Shown here one piece after another: positions 18,101-26,544 of a stretch of 64,000 nt of DNA. The position numbers and the translations under genes are program-made. Under the pieces are notes generated by a model. It saw only the letters and a list, made by a program, of their open reading frames with translations, was not told the DNA's origin and made no database searches. Position 1 is the stretch's first letter; every line of letters starts with the position of its first letter. The stretch is from Bacteroidota bacterium (GTDB lineage: Bacteria; Bacteroidota; Bacteroidia; Sphingobacteriales; Sphingobacteriaceae): the NCBI GenBank assembly GCA_023450085.1, contig JAEXHI010000022.1, positions 62,001-126,000 on the forward strand, written 5' to 3'.

Positions 18101-18655
18101 TTATTTTACCCAACCTACTTTTTTACGCCATAAGTTAAAATCTTTGTCGTGAGGGTGTAAGTCTTTTGTTGGATTTTGAGCTTCTATAATCAGCTTTTCC
18201 TCATGTGCACTCAATTGCAATGCTTCGCGTAAGCGTATCGTCTCTGCTTTATTTTCTACAGGGTATAAACCTCGATGGTCGAACTGGGTACCATATTTTT
18301 GTGGCTTGCCTTCAAAATAACAGATCCTGTCGTGCAAATAAGCTAGGTTTTGTGGATTAACATCTTCGGGTGTTTCGGTTAGCAAGGTATAGTAGTTTCG
18401 CATTAACGAAGGTTTGCTAATGGCATGTTGAACAATTAACCAAGCAGCTTCGCTAGCTTCTTTGCCAACTTTTGATCGTGTGGGGTAGCCTATAATATCG
18501 ATGATTTCTTCCAATCGAGCCGCATTTTGCAAGTGCACGTGTTCCATATCGGGATGGTAGCCCGGAGAAATTTTTCCAGCTTTTAAAAGTTCCTCCCGTA
18601 CTTGTAAATCATGTCGAGCCATCTCAATCAGCTCCTCCGCGATCAGTTTATTCAT
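18101..18655 (-). CDS. DUF6624-like protein
   Basis: The 184-residue protein has no signal peptide and is probably cytoplasmic. It shows the pattern IIGYPTRSKVGKEASEAAWL, IVQHAISKPSLMRNYYTLL, LAYLHDRICYFEGKPQKYGT and QFDHRGLYPVENK, which I recognise as the DUF6624 domain of unknown function. The same pattern recurs in the protein at 40718-41989. It is convergent with the chitinase gene and divergent from the AraC gene at 18782. No catalytic motif is obvious. Confidence 0.72.
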   Translation of the reverse strand: MNKLIAEELIEMARHDLQVREELLKAGKISPGYHPDMEHVHLQNAARLEEIIDIIGYPTRSKVGKEASEAAWLIVQHAISKPSLMRNYYTLLTETPEDVNPQNLAYLHDRICYFEGKPQKYGTQFDHRGLYPVENKAETIRLREALQLSAHEEKLIIEAQNPTKDLHPHDKDFNLWRKKVGWVK

Positions 18656-18781
18656 CTTGTTATACTAAAGAATGGAATTTACAATATTATCTTTAAAAGT
18701 GGTATGACGCAAAATTCATATCTTTAAAATCAACGGCTACGTATAAATGATGGTCGAGTATGCCAATCAAAAACAGCACTA

Positions 18782-19603
18782 ATGAACTACCTTACCTTTG
18801 AACCTCAAATAGACTTGGCTTCGGTAGTTAAATGTTACTGGACTTTGGAAGTGCCTTTGCAACCGAAAGCCGAAAGGCAACGTATTGTACCTGATGGTTG
18901 CATGGAAATGATCTTTATTTTGGGAGATGATATCAAACGATATACTTCTGAAAATGATTTTATCATACAGCCCAGAGCTATGGTGGTGGGACAAATTACC
19001 GAGCCATTTGTGATTGAGCCCACAGGCTATGTGCATTGTTTCGCAGTGAGGTTTTATCCCTTCGGCTTTGCCAATTTTGTAAATATGCCCATTAAAAACT
19101 TGGCCAATAAAGAAACACCCATTGCACAGTTGTTTGATGAAAAACTGGCCAAAGCATTGGAGCAAAAAGTGATTGAAGCTAAGGATGATCAGGAGCGGAT
19201 AATGATTGTTGAAACCTTTCTTTTAGCTAGGTTTAATGAAAAAGCGACGATTGACCAAGTGGTAAAAAACACAATTGAAACACTTTTAATGACCAAGGGA
19301 AATACTGCTATCAATGAAATTGTTAAGGACGAACCATCTAAAAGAAGGCAATTGGAAAGAAAGTTTTTTAAGCAAGTTGGTTTAAGTCCAAAACAATTAG
19401 GCAAGGTGATCAGGTTACAGGCGGCTTTAAAAATGTTGTTGACCCAAAAAACGGAAAACCTTACCCGTATTGCCTACGATAATGAATATTATGACCAGGC
19501 ACATTTTAACCGAGACTTTAAGGAACTCACTGGGATTAACCCAAAAGATTTTTTGGAGAACGATAAGATGCAACTTTCCACTGTTTTTTTTAACCAAGAA
19601 TAA
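18782..19603 (+). CDS. AraC-family transcriptional regulator with DUF6597-like sensor
   Basis: The 273-residue protein has an N-terminal domain with KCYWTLEVPL and RIVPDGCMEMIFILGDD, the DUF6597-type sensor found in many AraC proteins, and a C-terminal AraC DNA-binding domain (about residues 160-265) with SKRRQLERKFFKQVGLSPKQ and IAYDNEYYDQAHFNRDFKELTGINPKDF. The second helix-turn-helix signature is complete. The VOC lipoprotein gene cluster starts 70 bases downstream, separated by a candidate promoter, and is a plausible target. Confidence 0.9.
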   Translation: MNYLTFEPQIDLASVVKCYWTLEVPLQPKAERQRIVPDGCMEMIFILGDDIKRYTSENDFIIQPRAMVVGQITEPFVIEPTGYVHCFAVRFYPFGFANFVNMPIKNLANKETPIAQLFDEKLAKALEQKVIEAKDDQERIMIVETFLLARFNEKATIDQVVKNTIETLLMTKGNTAINEIVKDEPSKRRQLERKFFKQVGLSPKQLGKVIRLQAALKMLLTQKTENLTRIAYDNEYYDQAHFNRDFKELTGINPKDFLENDKMQLSTVFFNQE

Positions 19604-19623
19604 ACTGTCGCATTCGTACAATT

Positions 19624-19650
19624 TTGATTTGAATAAGTGCAATAGCTTTG
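19624..19650 (+). promoter_or_regulatory. Candidate promoter for the VOC lipoprotein cluster
   Basis: TTG at 19624-19626 and TAGCTTTG at 19643-19650 match the -33/-7 consensus with a short 16-base spacer. The predicted start of transcription leaves an A-rich leader (AAAAAAGAAAGAA) before ATG 19674, typical of Bacteroidota. Confidence 0.4.
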
Positions 19651-19673
19651 TTTCGTCAACAAAAAAGAAAGAA

Positions 19674-20156
19674 ATGAAAACAAAACTAATTGCGCTGTTG
19701 CTTATCGCTGGATTTGCTGCTTGTACAAGTAAAAATAATCCTAATGCTACCTCAGAAGTTAAAACAGTAAATCAAAAAGAAATAGGTATGAAAAATTTGG
19801 TTTCAATTGTAGAAATTCCAGTGAGCGATTTTACTAGAGCGGTAAATTTTTATCAGACTATTTTGGATCTGAAAATAGAAGAAATGGATATGGACGGTGT
19901 GAAAATGGGAATCCTCCCAAGTGATGGAAAAACGGTAAACGTAGTACTTGCCAAAGGAAATGATTATCAACCTAGTACTAGTGGTGCATTGCTATACCTT
20001 AATGCTGGTAAAGACTTAAAACCCGTTCTGGATAAAATAGCCCAAAATGGAGGAAAGGTATTAGTGCCTAAAACAGCGATTAGTCCTGAAATGGGATTCT
20101 TCGCACTGTTTATGGATACAGAAGGAAACAAGTTGGGATTACATTCAATTAATTAA
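19674..20156 (+). CDS. VOC-superfamily (glyoxalase-like) lipoprotein
   Basis: The 160-residue protein from ATG 19674 starts MKTKLIALLLIAGFAAC, a lipoprotein signal, followed by a single VOC domain: LVSIVEIPVSDFTRAVNFYQ, then TILDLKIEEMDMDGVKMGIL and the second half ending MGFFALFMDTEGNKLGLHS. VOC domains are usually cytoplasmic; this one carries an export signal. Whether the metal ligands of true glyoxalases are all present is unclear. The next gene starts six bases after the stop. Earlier in-frame codons lie inside the AraC gene and are unlikely starts. Confidence 0.85.
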   Translation: MKTKLIALLLIAGFAACTSKNNPNATSEVKTVNQKEIGMKNLVSIVEIPVSDFTRAVNFYQTILDLKIEEMDMDGVKMGILPSDGKTVNVVLAKGNDYQPSTSGALLYLNAGKDLKPVLDKIAQNGGKVLVPKTAISPEMGFFALFMDTEGNKLGLHSIN

Positions 20157-20162
20157 TGAGGA

Positions 20163-20636
20163 ATGAAAATGAGGTTATTATTGGTATTGATGGTTTTGAT
20201 AGGGCTTTGCGGTTGGATAACAGCTCCCGAAGGCCAAATTAAAAAAGCAGCCTGGTTGCTTGGTACATGGGAAAACAAAAAATCTAGAGGAAGTATTTAC
20301 GAAGCTTGGGTTAAAGTGAGTGATCACGAGTTTTCGGCAAAGAGTTATGCCTTGAAGGAAAAGGATACCATGATTTTCGAAAACATCCGTTTGGTTCAGG
20401 AAGAAGGGAAAATATTTTATATCCCTACGGTTAAAAATCAAAATGGAGGTTTGCCGGTTCGCTTTGCTTTAAAAACGATAAACGATACGCTTTTGGTCTT
20501 TGAAAATCCACAACATGATTTCCCGCAGGTAATTAGCTATGCAAAAATTGACAAAGACCATCTGATAGCTGAAATTTCTGGCGTAAAAAATGGACAGCAG
20601 CGTAAGCAAACATTCCCTATGCAAAGAATAAGGTAG
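20163..20636 (+). CDS. DUF6265-like secreted protein
   Basis: The 157-residue protein has signal peptide MKMRLLLVLMVLIGLCGWITA, then AAWLLGTWENKKSRGSIYEA and VFENPQHDFPQVISYAKID, the pattern of the DUF6265 family (a small lipocalin-like beta-barrel found in Bacteroidota). It sits six bases after the VOC lipoprotein gene and is probably co-transcribed with it. Function unknown. Confidence 0.75.
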   Translation: MKMRLLLVLMVLIGLCGWITAPEGQIKKAAWLLGTWENKKSRGSIYEAWVKVSDHEFSAKSYALKEKDTMIFENIRLVQEEGKIFYIPTVKNQNGGLPVRFALKTINDTLLVFENPQHDFPQVISYAKIDKDHLIAEISGVKNGQQRKQTFPMQRIR

Positions 20637-20678
20637 TTGGAACAGATTTTGTGCCAAGGTAAGGATAACCAAAAATCG

Positions 20679-21374
20679 ATGAATAGAACCCTTACCCTGT
20701 CTGTTGCTTTGATGCTCCTATTTTTAAACCAGGTAAAAGCACAACTCACCATCCTTAAAGATTCGGTGCAAATTGGAGAGCAGTATTATGTGCTTGAAGA
20801 ACCTAAGTTATCAGATCAGTATAATAAGGTCTCTATGGAGTTTTACAAAAATGTGAGGTCTCAAGCCATTCTCGGTAGCTATTTTACCGCTACGCCTGAG
20901 CAGCGCTTGAAAGCAAAAAAAGACACCCTTAAAGCCTTAATAGCAAGTGGCGAACTAAGGCAAGCTGGTTATGGCTTTGAGCATTACGAGGTGTTTTACG
21001 ATCAAGAAGGCCTTTTAAATCTGTCGGTAAGCATACAGTCGTATGGATCTCCTTTCGAATCCCAAAAAGCTTATTGTTTTGATTTGGCCACTGGAAAGCT
21101 GTTGGGTAAAGCGCTATTTGTTAATCATAATGGTTTGGTAAAAATCATCGCCAATAAATTAAAGATGCAAAAGAAAGGACTTAAGGTGAATGTAGAGGCA
21201 CTTGATCAATATGAAATGCTTGGTCATAAAGGTGTTCTTGAGGGAATTAAGTTTTTGATTACAGATACGGTAAATTATCGGAATAGTGGTTACGAGATTT
21301 TTGAAGTAGAGCTGAATAAAAAAGAAATAGCCCCTTATTTAGCTCCTGAATTTAAGAAACGTTTGAAGTTTTAA
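20679..21374 (+). CDS. Secreted protein of unknown function
   Basis: The 231-residue protein from ATG 20679 starts MNRTLTLSVALMLLFLNQ and ends its signal peptide VKA before QLTILKD. An upstream in-frame TTG at 20637 would precede this signal with charged residues and is unlikely. The mature part has LYLAPEF-like and YEVFYDQEGLLNLSVS segments resembling the DUF3298-type periplasmic proteins in style, but the match is too weak to name. It is convergent with the YeiH gene, only four bases away. Confidence 0.72.
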   Translation: MNRTLTLSVALMLLFLNQVKAQLTILKDSVQIGEQYYVLEEPKLSDQYNKVSMEFYKNVRSQAILGSYFTATPEQRLKAKKDTLKALIASGELRQAGYGFEHYEVFYDQEGLLNLSVSIQSYGSPFESQKAYCFDLATGKLLGKALFVNHNGLVKIIANKLKMQKKGLKVNVEALDQYEMLGHKGVLEGIKFLITDTVNYRNSGYEIFEVELNKKEIAPYLAPEFKKRLKF

Positions 21375-21378
21375 TCAA

Positions 21379-22353
21379 CTACAATAGTGTTAATACCGCC
21401 CAAAGGCCTGCAATAGAAATGGCTACCCAAAGAATAATGCCTTGTAAAATTGGCCTAAATCCTACCGCACTGATTACTTGTTTTGACAAACCAGAACCAA
21501 TGAGAAATAAGGTGACTGTTAAACCTATTTTAGAGAGGGAAACGATGTGAGGTCCTATTTGGCCGATAAAAGGCACGTAGGTACTGCATATAATGGCCAA
21601 TACAAACAAACCAATAAAATAAGGAATCTTTATTTTGGTACCCTTGGATTTAAATAACCAAGTGCTCAGCAAGGCAATGGGAATAATCCAAAGTGCTCGG
21701 GTAAGTTTTACGGTAGTGGCAATTTGTAAGGCCTCATCTCCGTATTTGCTGGCGGCGCCTACTACTGAACTCGTGTCTTGTATGGCAATGGCACTCCATA
21801 TTCCAAATTGCGATGGCGAGAGCTCAAAGAAATGTCCAACTATTGGAAAGATAAAAAGTGCCATTGAATTGAGAATGAAAATGGTTCCCAATGCTACACT
21901 CACTTGTTTTTCTTCGGCTTTAATCACAGGTGATATGGCGGCAATGGCGCTGCCACCGCAAATAGCCGTACCAGCAGAAATGAGGTGGGAAGTTTTTCGG
22001 TCTATTTTTAAAGTTCTGCCTAAAAAATAACCGATCACCAAGGTGCCAATAATCGAAATGACGGTAAAAATGAAACCCTGTTTACCCGCCTGCAGTGCGG
22101 TATGCGCATTCATTCCAAAACCAAGCCCTACCACAGAGAACTGCAACAAAACATGCGTGATTTTATGGTTGAGGTGCAGGTAGGGATGCCCGATCCATTG
22201 CGCAGTTATAATCCCCAGCAACAGTGCTAAGGGAGGAGAGATAAAAGAGGTTAAGCATAATAGTAAAAGCGCAATAAATACCACTTCCCTGAAAGTAATG
22301 CTGCGGTCTAGTGTTTTTTTAATACTGTTTTTAAAAGATAATTTGCTTTGCAT
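21379..22353 (-). CDS. yeiH: YeiH-family (UPF0324) putative exporter
   Basis: The 324-residue inner-membrane protein has about nine or ten hydrophobic segments. LQFSVVGLGFGMNAHTALQA, HLISAGTAICGGSAIAAISP and WSAIAIQDTSSVVGAASKYG are the conserved UPF0324/YeiH motifs. In enterobacteria YeiH is linked to sulfite and the LysR regulator YeiE; here too a LysR gene lies directly upstream on the same strand, 85 bases away. I set the start at ATG 22353; the open frame runs to 22542 but would overlap the LysR gene. Confidence 0.9.
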   Translation of the reverse strand: MQSKLSFKNSIKKTLDRSITFREVVFIALLLLCLTSFISPPLALLLGIITAQWIGHPYLHLNHKITHVLLQFSVVGLGFGMNAHTALQAGKQGFIFTVISIIGTLVIGYFLGRTLKIDRKTSHLISAGTAICGGSAIAAISPVIKAEEKQVSVALGTIFILNSMALFIFPIVGHFFELSPSQFGIWSAIAIQDTSSVVGAASKYGDEALQIATTVKLTRALWIIPIALLSTWLFKSKGTKIKIPYFIGLFVLAIICSTYVPFIGQIGPHIVSLSKIGLTVTLFLIGSGLSKQVISAVGFRPILQGIILWVAISIAGLWAVLTLL

Positions 22354-22438
22354 ATCTACTAGATTTAATACAAAGACAAAGTTCAGCAGAAGAAAGAAGA
22401 GGTAGAAATCACTAATTGCAATCTCCAATAACCTCAGG

Positions 22439-23317
22439 TTATGATGAAATATGTTTGTAGAACAGTTCTTGTAGGCTATGCATATCACCTTGGTTAATGG
22501 CCAAGTAAAAACAGCGTTCCATTTCCAAACCCTTAATATCAATCACTTTTAATTCATTTTCCTTTAATTCCCGAAAAATGGCATGAATGGAGAGGAAAGC
22601 AAAAGCATTGGAATTTAGCAAATAGGTTTTGATGCTCTCGGTGCTTTGGAGTTCTATCTCTTTATGAAGGCTGGAAATATTGATTCCTTTTGTTTTTAAT
22701 GCATTGGCAATTACTTCTAAGGAACCAGAACCTGCTTCCCGCAAAATTAAGGGGAGCTTTTTTAGCTCTTCAAGTTTGAGGGTTGATTTAGCATTTTGGT
22801 TACCAGTTCTGGTACAAAGCACCATTTCATCTTTGGCAATGCAGTTGTACTGTAAGTTTTGACGTTTAGATTGTCCCTCTACAATGGCGAGGTCAATTTT
22901 GTTCTCCATCAATAGGTTTTCTATCACTTCCGTATTGTTAGCTACCATGACAATTTCAATATCGGGAAACCTTTCCTTAAAAGAAGCCATATATTTTGGA
23001 AGATAATACTGCGCTACGGTAGTGCTGGCACCTATTCTTAATAAACCTTTGGAATGGTTGGAGAGCGCCGCAATATCCATATCAATGTCTCTATAGATGT
23101 CGGTTAGTTTTTCCACGTGTCCAAACAAAATCGAACCTGCTTTAGTAAGCTTTATTTTGGTGCCATTTCTGTCAAAAAGTTTAACGCCATAATGTTCCTC
23201 TATTTCGTGAATGTGTTTGCTGACCGCAGGTTGCGAAATAAATAGTTCTTCAGCCGCCCGCGTAAAATTCAATCGCTTGGCAACAATATAAAAAACCTTT
23301 AATCTAAAATCGTACAT
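22439..23317 (-). CDS. LysR-family transcriptional regulator, YeiE/CbbR-like
   Basis: The 292-residue protein from ATG 23317 begins MYDFRLKVFYIVAKRLNFTR followed by AAEELFISQPAVSKHIHEIE, a complete LysR helix-turn-helix. The effector domain (about residues 88-290) has LRIGASTTVAQYYLPKYMAS and LPLILREAGSGSLEVI, as in YeiE/CysB-like regulators. The gene order lysR then yeiH on one strand suggests it controls the exporter, perhaps in response to sulfite or another sulfur species; this is inferred from the enterobacterial pair. Confidence 0.9.
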   Translation of the reverse strand: MYDFRLKVFYIVAKRLNFTRAAEELFISQPAVSKHIHEIEEHYGVKLFDRNGTKIKLTKAGSILFGHVEKLTDIYRDIDMDIAALSNHSKGLLRIGASTTVAQYYLPKYMASFKERFPDIEIVMVANNTEVIENLLMENKIDLAIVEGQSKRQNLQYNCIAKDEMVLCTRTGNQNAKSTLKLEELKKLPLILREAGSGSLEVIANALKTKGINISSLHKEIELQSTESIKTYLLNSNAFAFLSIHAIFRELKENELKVIDIKGLEMERCFYLAINQGDMHSLQELFYKHISS

Positions 23318-23485
23318 AGGGCATTGGGTTGGCTGGGGCAGGCGGTTGCTTTTATTTAATAACAAAGATGCTCTTTTTTGTTTGAACTTTATCTTTCCGC
23401 CAGCCCGTAACAATAAGATAAATAGGAGAAAGGCCGGTTTATAGAAAAATAGGTATCTTGTATGCAGGTCTAAAAAAAAGATAAA

Positions 23486-23596
23486 ATGAAAAAAGCGCTC
23501 TTACCCATTTTGTTGCTACTTTTTGTGGGCAGTATGGTACTTGCCCAAAGCCCAACAAGTTTCCGAAACGTTGGGCAGTGCTGGTGGTTCTATTAA
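23486..23596 (+). pseudogene. Signal-peptide remnant, frameshifted
   Basis: ATG 23486 opens MKKALLPILLLLFVGSMVLA followed by QSPTSFRNVGQCWWFY and a stop, so only 15 residues follow a perfect signal peptide. In the +1 frame, just past the predicted cleavage site, the sequence reads KAQQVSETLGSAGGSINIA then stop (23604-23606), which looks more like a mature protein. A single-base indel in the CCCAAAGCCCAACAAG tract would join the two. It may be the 5' remnant of a secreted gene at the edge of the AT-rich block. Confidence 0.4.
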
Positions 23597-23650
23597 CATT
23601 GCCTAAACTATGATAGAAAAATTGGTAGGCCATCTAATTAGTATCGAAAA

Positions 23651-24106
23651 ATGAAAAAAATATTATTTTTAGTGTGCTGTCTGATCAGTGCTATATCTTA
23701 TGGACAGTCCGACAAGATTGTATATATATTACCAGATAAGATTGAAAAGGCCATTAAAGAGAAAATGGATAAAGTTCGAGAAAAAGACTCGAAAGCATCA
23801 TTTTCATGTATGTTATTTAAAGATAAAGAAGATACTTATGGCATTTCATTATTTATTAAAGATGCAGCTGCCGAAAATGATTTTGTTGAAGGGCTTCTAA
23901 AAAAAAGCTCTAGAGTTATTTTAATCGATAAAGAAAAGTTAGCCTTGATATTTGACTATGATTTAAAGTTTAGCTCTCCCAATCTAGAAAAAATAGGAGA
24001 GTTCGGAAAAAGAGAAGGATACGTAAGTAGATCAAGATTGCTGTTTCACGGGTACACTATGTTTTTTGACAAGCATGGCGAGATCACAAAAATTTCACAA
24101 GATTGA
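23651..24106 (+). CDS. Small secreted protein of unknown function
   Basis: The 151-residue protein has signal peptide MKKILFLVCCLISAISYG then QSDKIVYILP. The mature part is about 130 residues, alternating charged and beta-like segments (SFSCMLFKDKEDTYGISLFI). I recognise no family. It is the first of several AT-rich, unrelated small genes between 23.6 and 26.6 kb, each about 130-160 codons, a size and setting common for immunity proteins of polymorphic toxins; that role is inference only. Confidence 0.65.
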   Translation: MKKILFLVCCLISAISYGQSDKIVYILPDKIEKAIKEKMDKVREKDSKASFSCMLFKDKEDTYGISLFIKDAAAENDFVEGLLKKSSRVILIDKEKLALIFDYDLKFSSPNLEKIGEFGKREGYVSRSRLLFHGYTMFFDKHGEITKISQD

Positions 24107-24335
24107 TCGTACTGGTAAAATAGAAGTTATTTTAATGATGCTAGTTTTTTTACTAAGGCTGAATGCTTGTGACAGAAAAAGTTGGTGTCAAATGACATCG
24201 GTCTTGTTTTGTAACTTCAAGCAGATTTCTCCATTAGAAGTAGTATGGAGATAACAACCAACCACATAGTGACTGATTGATAACTAAAACTGGAGGTTAT
24301 GAAATGATCAGATTTACAAATAAAAAAATCAAATT

Positions 24336-24725
24336 ATGGTATCGTTCAAGACGTTAATTCTAGTAATAGTAGGCATGATAAGCCTAAACAATAAAGATCG
24401 CAAGTCTCTTTGTCAAAATAATGAACAGATAATATTTTATAATGCTACTGATACTGTTGCACTCGAAAGGAATGAATATTTGATGAAGACGAATTCTGTT
24501 GGTTTTGATCTTTCAATGCTAGCAGAAATCAAATTGAAAAGAATAAATAATATGAAAAATCCGAAGGTTGGTCTTAGCATTGGAGGAGCGAAATTTATAG
24601 CTGTTGGTATGGATATATTTAGTTCTTCTATGCCAAAAAATGCGGAATATTTTTTCCCTTTAAATATAGAAAAGAAAGTTTGGTGTAGGGGTAATGTTTT
24701 GCAATTCAGTAAGGTGTCTCATTAG
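24336..24725 (+). CDS. Small protein of unknown function
   Basis: The 129-residue protein begins MVSFKTLILVIVGMISLNN, a weak signal-peptide or membrane anchor, then a polar domain with AEIKLKRINNMKNPKVGLSI and FIAVGMDIFSSSMPKNAEYF. No family is recognised. The next gene starts six bases after its stop. The 229 bases before it (24107-24335) hold no convincing gene; a short open frame reading KTGGYEMIRFTNKKIKLW ends at 24357, overlapping this start, and could be the tail of an eroded gene. Confidence 0.5.
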   Translation: MVSFKTLILVIVGMISLNNKDRKSLCQNNEQIIFYNATDTVALERNEYLMKTNSVGFDLSMLAEIKLKRINNMKNPKVGLSIGGAKFIAVGMDIFSSSMPKNAEYFFPLNIEKKVWCRGNVLQFSKVSH

Positions 24726-24731
24726 AGTCTT

Positions 24732-25121
24732 ATGGTCAAAATAAAGAAAGCGATAATTATATTTTCGGTAATTGCACTGATGGCCTTTGGATATCTGCTA
24801 TTTAGGGAAAATAGCGTTAAGATGTATTTTGTGATAGCAAATCCTGCGAAGGATATGGACCTTTTGGTGAAGATTGGAAATCGAGTAGTATTTAACGATA
24901 GTTTACGTTATAGTATTTTTGAGTATCAAGCTGTTGAAGAAAAGCTAAGATTTGGGTGGTATGATATGACTGTTAGTTCGAAGAGCGCAGGTATTTCCTT
25001 AAAAAGGAAAATCTTTGTAATTTTTGATCAATATGTTGTTGTTCAGTATTATCCTAAAAGCGATTTGAATGAGAAAATGTTTGGTGTAGATCATAAATTT
25101 ACGCCATTTTATTTTGAATAA
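24732..25121 (+). CDS. Small membrane-anchored protein of unknown function
   Basis: The 129-residue protein has an N-terminal hydrophobic segment (KAIIIFSVIALMAFGYLLF, residues 6-24) after a basic start, so it is probably a single-pass protein with an exported domain of about 100 residues (LLVKIGNRVVFNDSLRYSIF, FGWYDMTVSSKSAGISLKRK). The domain looks like a small beta-sandwich. No family recognised. It lies six bases after the preceding gene, likely one transcript. Confidence 0.55.
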   Translation: MVKIKKAIIIFSVIALMAFGYLLFRENSVKMYFVIANPAKDMDLLVKIGNRVVFNDSLRYSIFEYQAVEEKLRFGWYDMTVSSKSAGISLKRKIFVIFDQYVVVQYYPKSDLNEKMFGVDHKFTPFYFE

Positions 25122-25181
25122 AATAACACTTCAATTGCTTTTTGGTTAGTCTTTCTTTAGTGTTGCCACCAATTATTTTAA

Positions 25182-25343
25182 CCTTTGGTTGGTGTTATCA
25201 CCAACTATTTGTCGACTCATTGGGAAAACAGATTGAGAAGAGAGCATGGAGTCGCATTGCGAGAGTTTTATGGAATAGATAATGGCAAAGGAGTTGGAAG
25301 GATTTTACTGCCTTCAACTAGACAAGGTCAAAATTTTCTTTAA
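25182..25343 (+). pseudogene. Orphan C-terminal coding fragment (possible toxin tip remnant)
   Basis: After a stop at 25179-25181 the frame is open for 53 codons with protein-like composition, including THWENRLRREHGVALREFYG and IDNGKGVGRILLPSTRQGQN, ending TAA at 25341-25343. There is no start codon or signal, so it looks like the surviving 3' end of a longer gene. It precedes the broken gene at 25402 by 58 bases, the arrangement expected of a toxin C-terminus and its immunity gene. The AT-rich gap 25122-25181 holds an inverted repeat around GGTTGGTGTTATCACCAAC. Confidence 0.4.
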
Positions 25344-25401
25344 ATAAAAGCATCTTTTACGTTTCCAGATTATTACAGAGAGAGATTAGAAAAACAGATA
25401 G

Positions 25402-25890
25402 ATGAGAACAATAATAGTTTTTTTATTAATTACAATCATCTCTCATGAGATGTATGGTCAAGATGTGGTAAAGCTTAAAACGTTTTATGCAGGAGAAGGT
25501 GTAGTTTTTATCTAAAGGACTAAAAATCCTTTAGATATTAAGAATGCTATAAAATACTATACACCTTCAATAGAGGATATTAAGAAGGCAGAAACACTAA
25601 TTAGCGGTAATCTTTCCGAAGTCAAGTATAATGGATTGGTTGGGATGTATGAGCCTCGAAAACTTAAGAAAAAGTTAAAGTGTTATAATCGTCAATATTT
25701 AGGTTTCGTTAATCGCCAAAATGATCATATTATCTTTGTTCAATTCTTGAATTTTAAAAATAAGAGAAAAGCAGAGGCCGAATTTGTAGGGTGGAAGGAA
25801 CAAATAATTATAGGTTTCGGGAAATTTTATGAAGCAAATACACTCCGAGTTACGGTAAATTTATCGAGAAAAGAAGTCGAAGTTTTTTAG
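25402..25890 (+). pseudogene. Secreted-protein gene broken by an in-frame TAA
   Basis: ATG 25402 opens MRTIIVFLLITIISHEMYGQ, a good signal peptide, and the frame continues DVVKLKTFYAGEGVVFI before a TAA at 25513-25515 (codon 38). Reading through, the same frame stays open for another 124 codons to TAG at 25890 with clear protein character (CYNRQYLGFVNRQNDHIIFV, LRVTVNLSRKEVEVF). The whole would be a 162-residue secreted protein, so this is a gene inactivated by a single nonsense change unless it is a sequencing error. The family is one of the small Bacteroidota secreted proteins I cannot name. Confidence 0.75.
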
Positions 25891-25944
25891 GAAGTGGTCT
25901 TCTTTTAATTTTTGCTGGTGTTGTTTATAGGTTTTGATAGGTGA

Positions 25945-26061
25945 AAACATTCCATTGCCTTTGATGGATCACGAAAAAAAACGGCTAGCGTAAATTATCG
26001 AGATGAAAAATATTACAAGGCACAATTTCCTACATCGAACAAAAAGAAACAACCAAATTAA
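25945..26061 (+). pseudogene. Orphan C-terminal coding fragment abutting the next gene
   Basis: After a TGA at 25942-25944 the frame is open for 38 codons: KHSIAFDGSRKKTASVNYRD then EKYYKAQFPTSNKKKQPN, basic and protein-like, ending TAA at 26059-26061. The next gene's ATG begins at 26062 with no intervening base. Such exact abutment suggests a genuine former gene end, translationally coupled to its neighbour, as for toxin/immunity pairs. No start is visible. Confidence 0.4.
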
Positions 26062-26544
26062 ATGAAGAAATTAGTAGTCGCATTATTCTTGTTTCAGGTT
26101 TTGACAACTATTGCTCTTGCACAAAACGAAAATGCTTTAATCGCAAAATTCAATACAATAACATTTGAGTTGTCTAAAAGTAAGAGGGATATTCCAAAAT
26201 CTTTTATAAAATATTATAATGAAATGCAAAGAAGGTCCTATGGAAATTTAAAAAGCAAAAGATTTGTTATTGCTGACGTTGGCGAAGTTTTCAACCCATC
26301 AGATTTTGGTGGTAAAATACCGGATAGGAGATTAATTTTTCAAAGTAGGAAAAGAGTAGATAATTTATATTTTATTTATTTTGAAAAGGGCGGAGCTGTA
26401 GCAAATCAAAGATATCTCTATATTTTAGAATATATTGGAGGTCGACCGCAATCCTTTTTGGCATTAACCATTTACGATAATTCAGAAACATACGAAGGGT
26501 TAAAGGATGCATTAAAGAATAACCAGTTCCGAATAATGAAATAG
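26062..26544 (+). CDS. Small secreted protein of unknown function
   Basis: The 160-residue protein has a clear signal peptide MKKLVVALFLFQVLTTIALA then QNENALIAKF. The mature part mixes helices and strands (FIKYYNEMQRRSYGNLKSKR, LYFIYFEKGGAVANQRYLYI). No family is recognised. Its ATG directly follows the stop of an orphan coding fragment, so it may be the immunity partner of a lost toxin tip; that is inference from layout. Confidence 0.65.
   Translation: MKKLVVALFLFQVLTTIALAQNENALIAKFNTITFELSKSKRDIPKSFIKYYNEMQRRSYGNLKSKRFVIADVGEVFNPSDFGGKIPDRRLIFQSRKRVDNLYFIYFEKGGAVANQRYLYILEYIGGRPQSFLALTIYDNSETYEGLKDALKNNQFRIMK

Noticed and set aside
19470..19673. N-terminal extension of the VOC lipoprotein gene
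   Set aside because: It lies mostly within the AraC gene and would bury the lipoprotein signal peptide; start set at 19674.
22354..22542. N-terminal extension of the YeiH gene
   Set aside because: The extra 63 codons would overlap the LysR gene and add no membrane or signal feature in keeping with the family; start set at 22353.
24066..24254. Open frame of 62 codons overlapping the end of the gene at 23651
   Set aside because: It begins inside a better gene and has no protein character. A faint likeness of its DRKSWCQ to DRKSLCQ in the next gene was too weak to claim a duplication.
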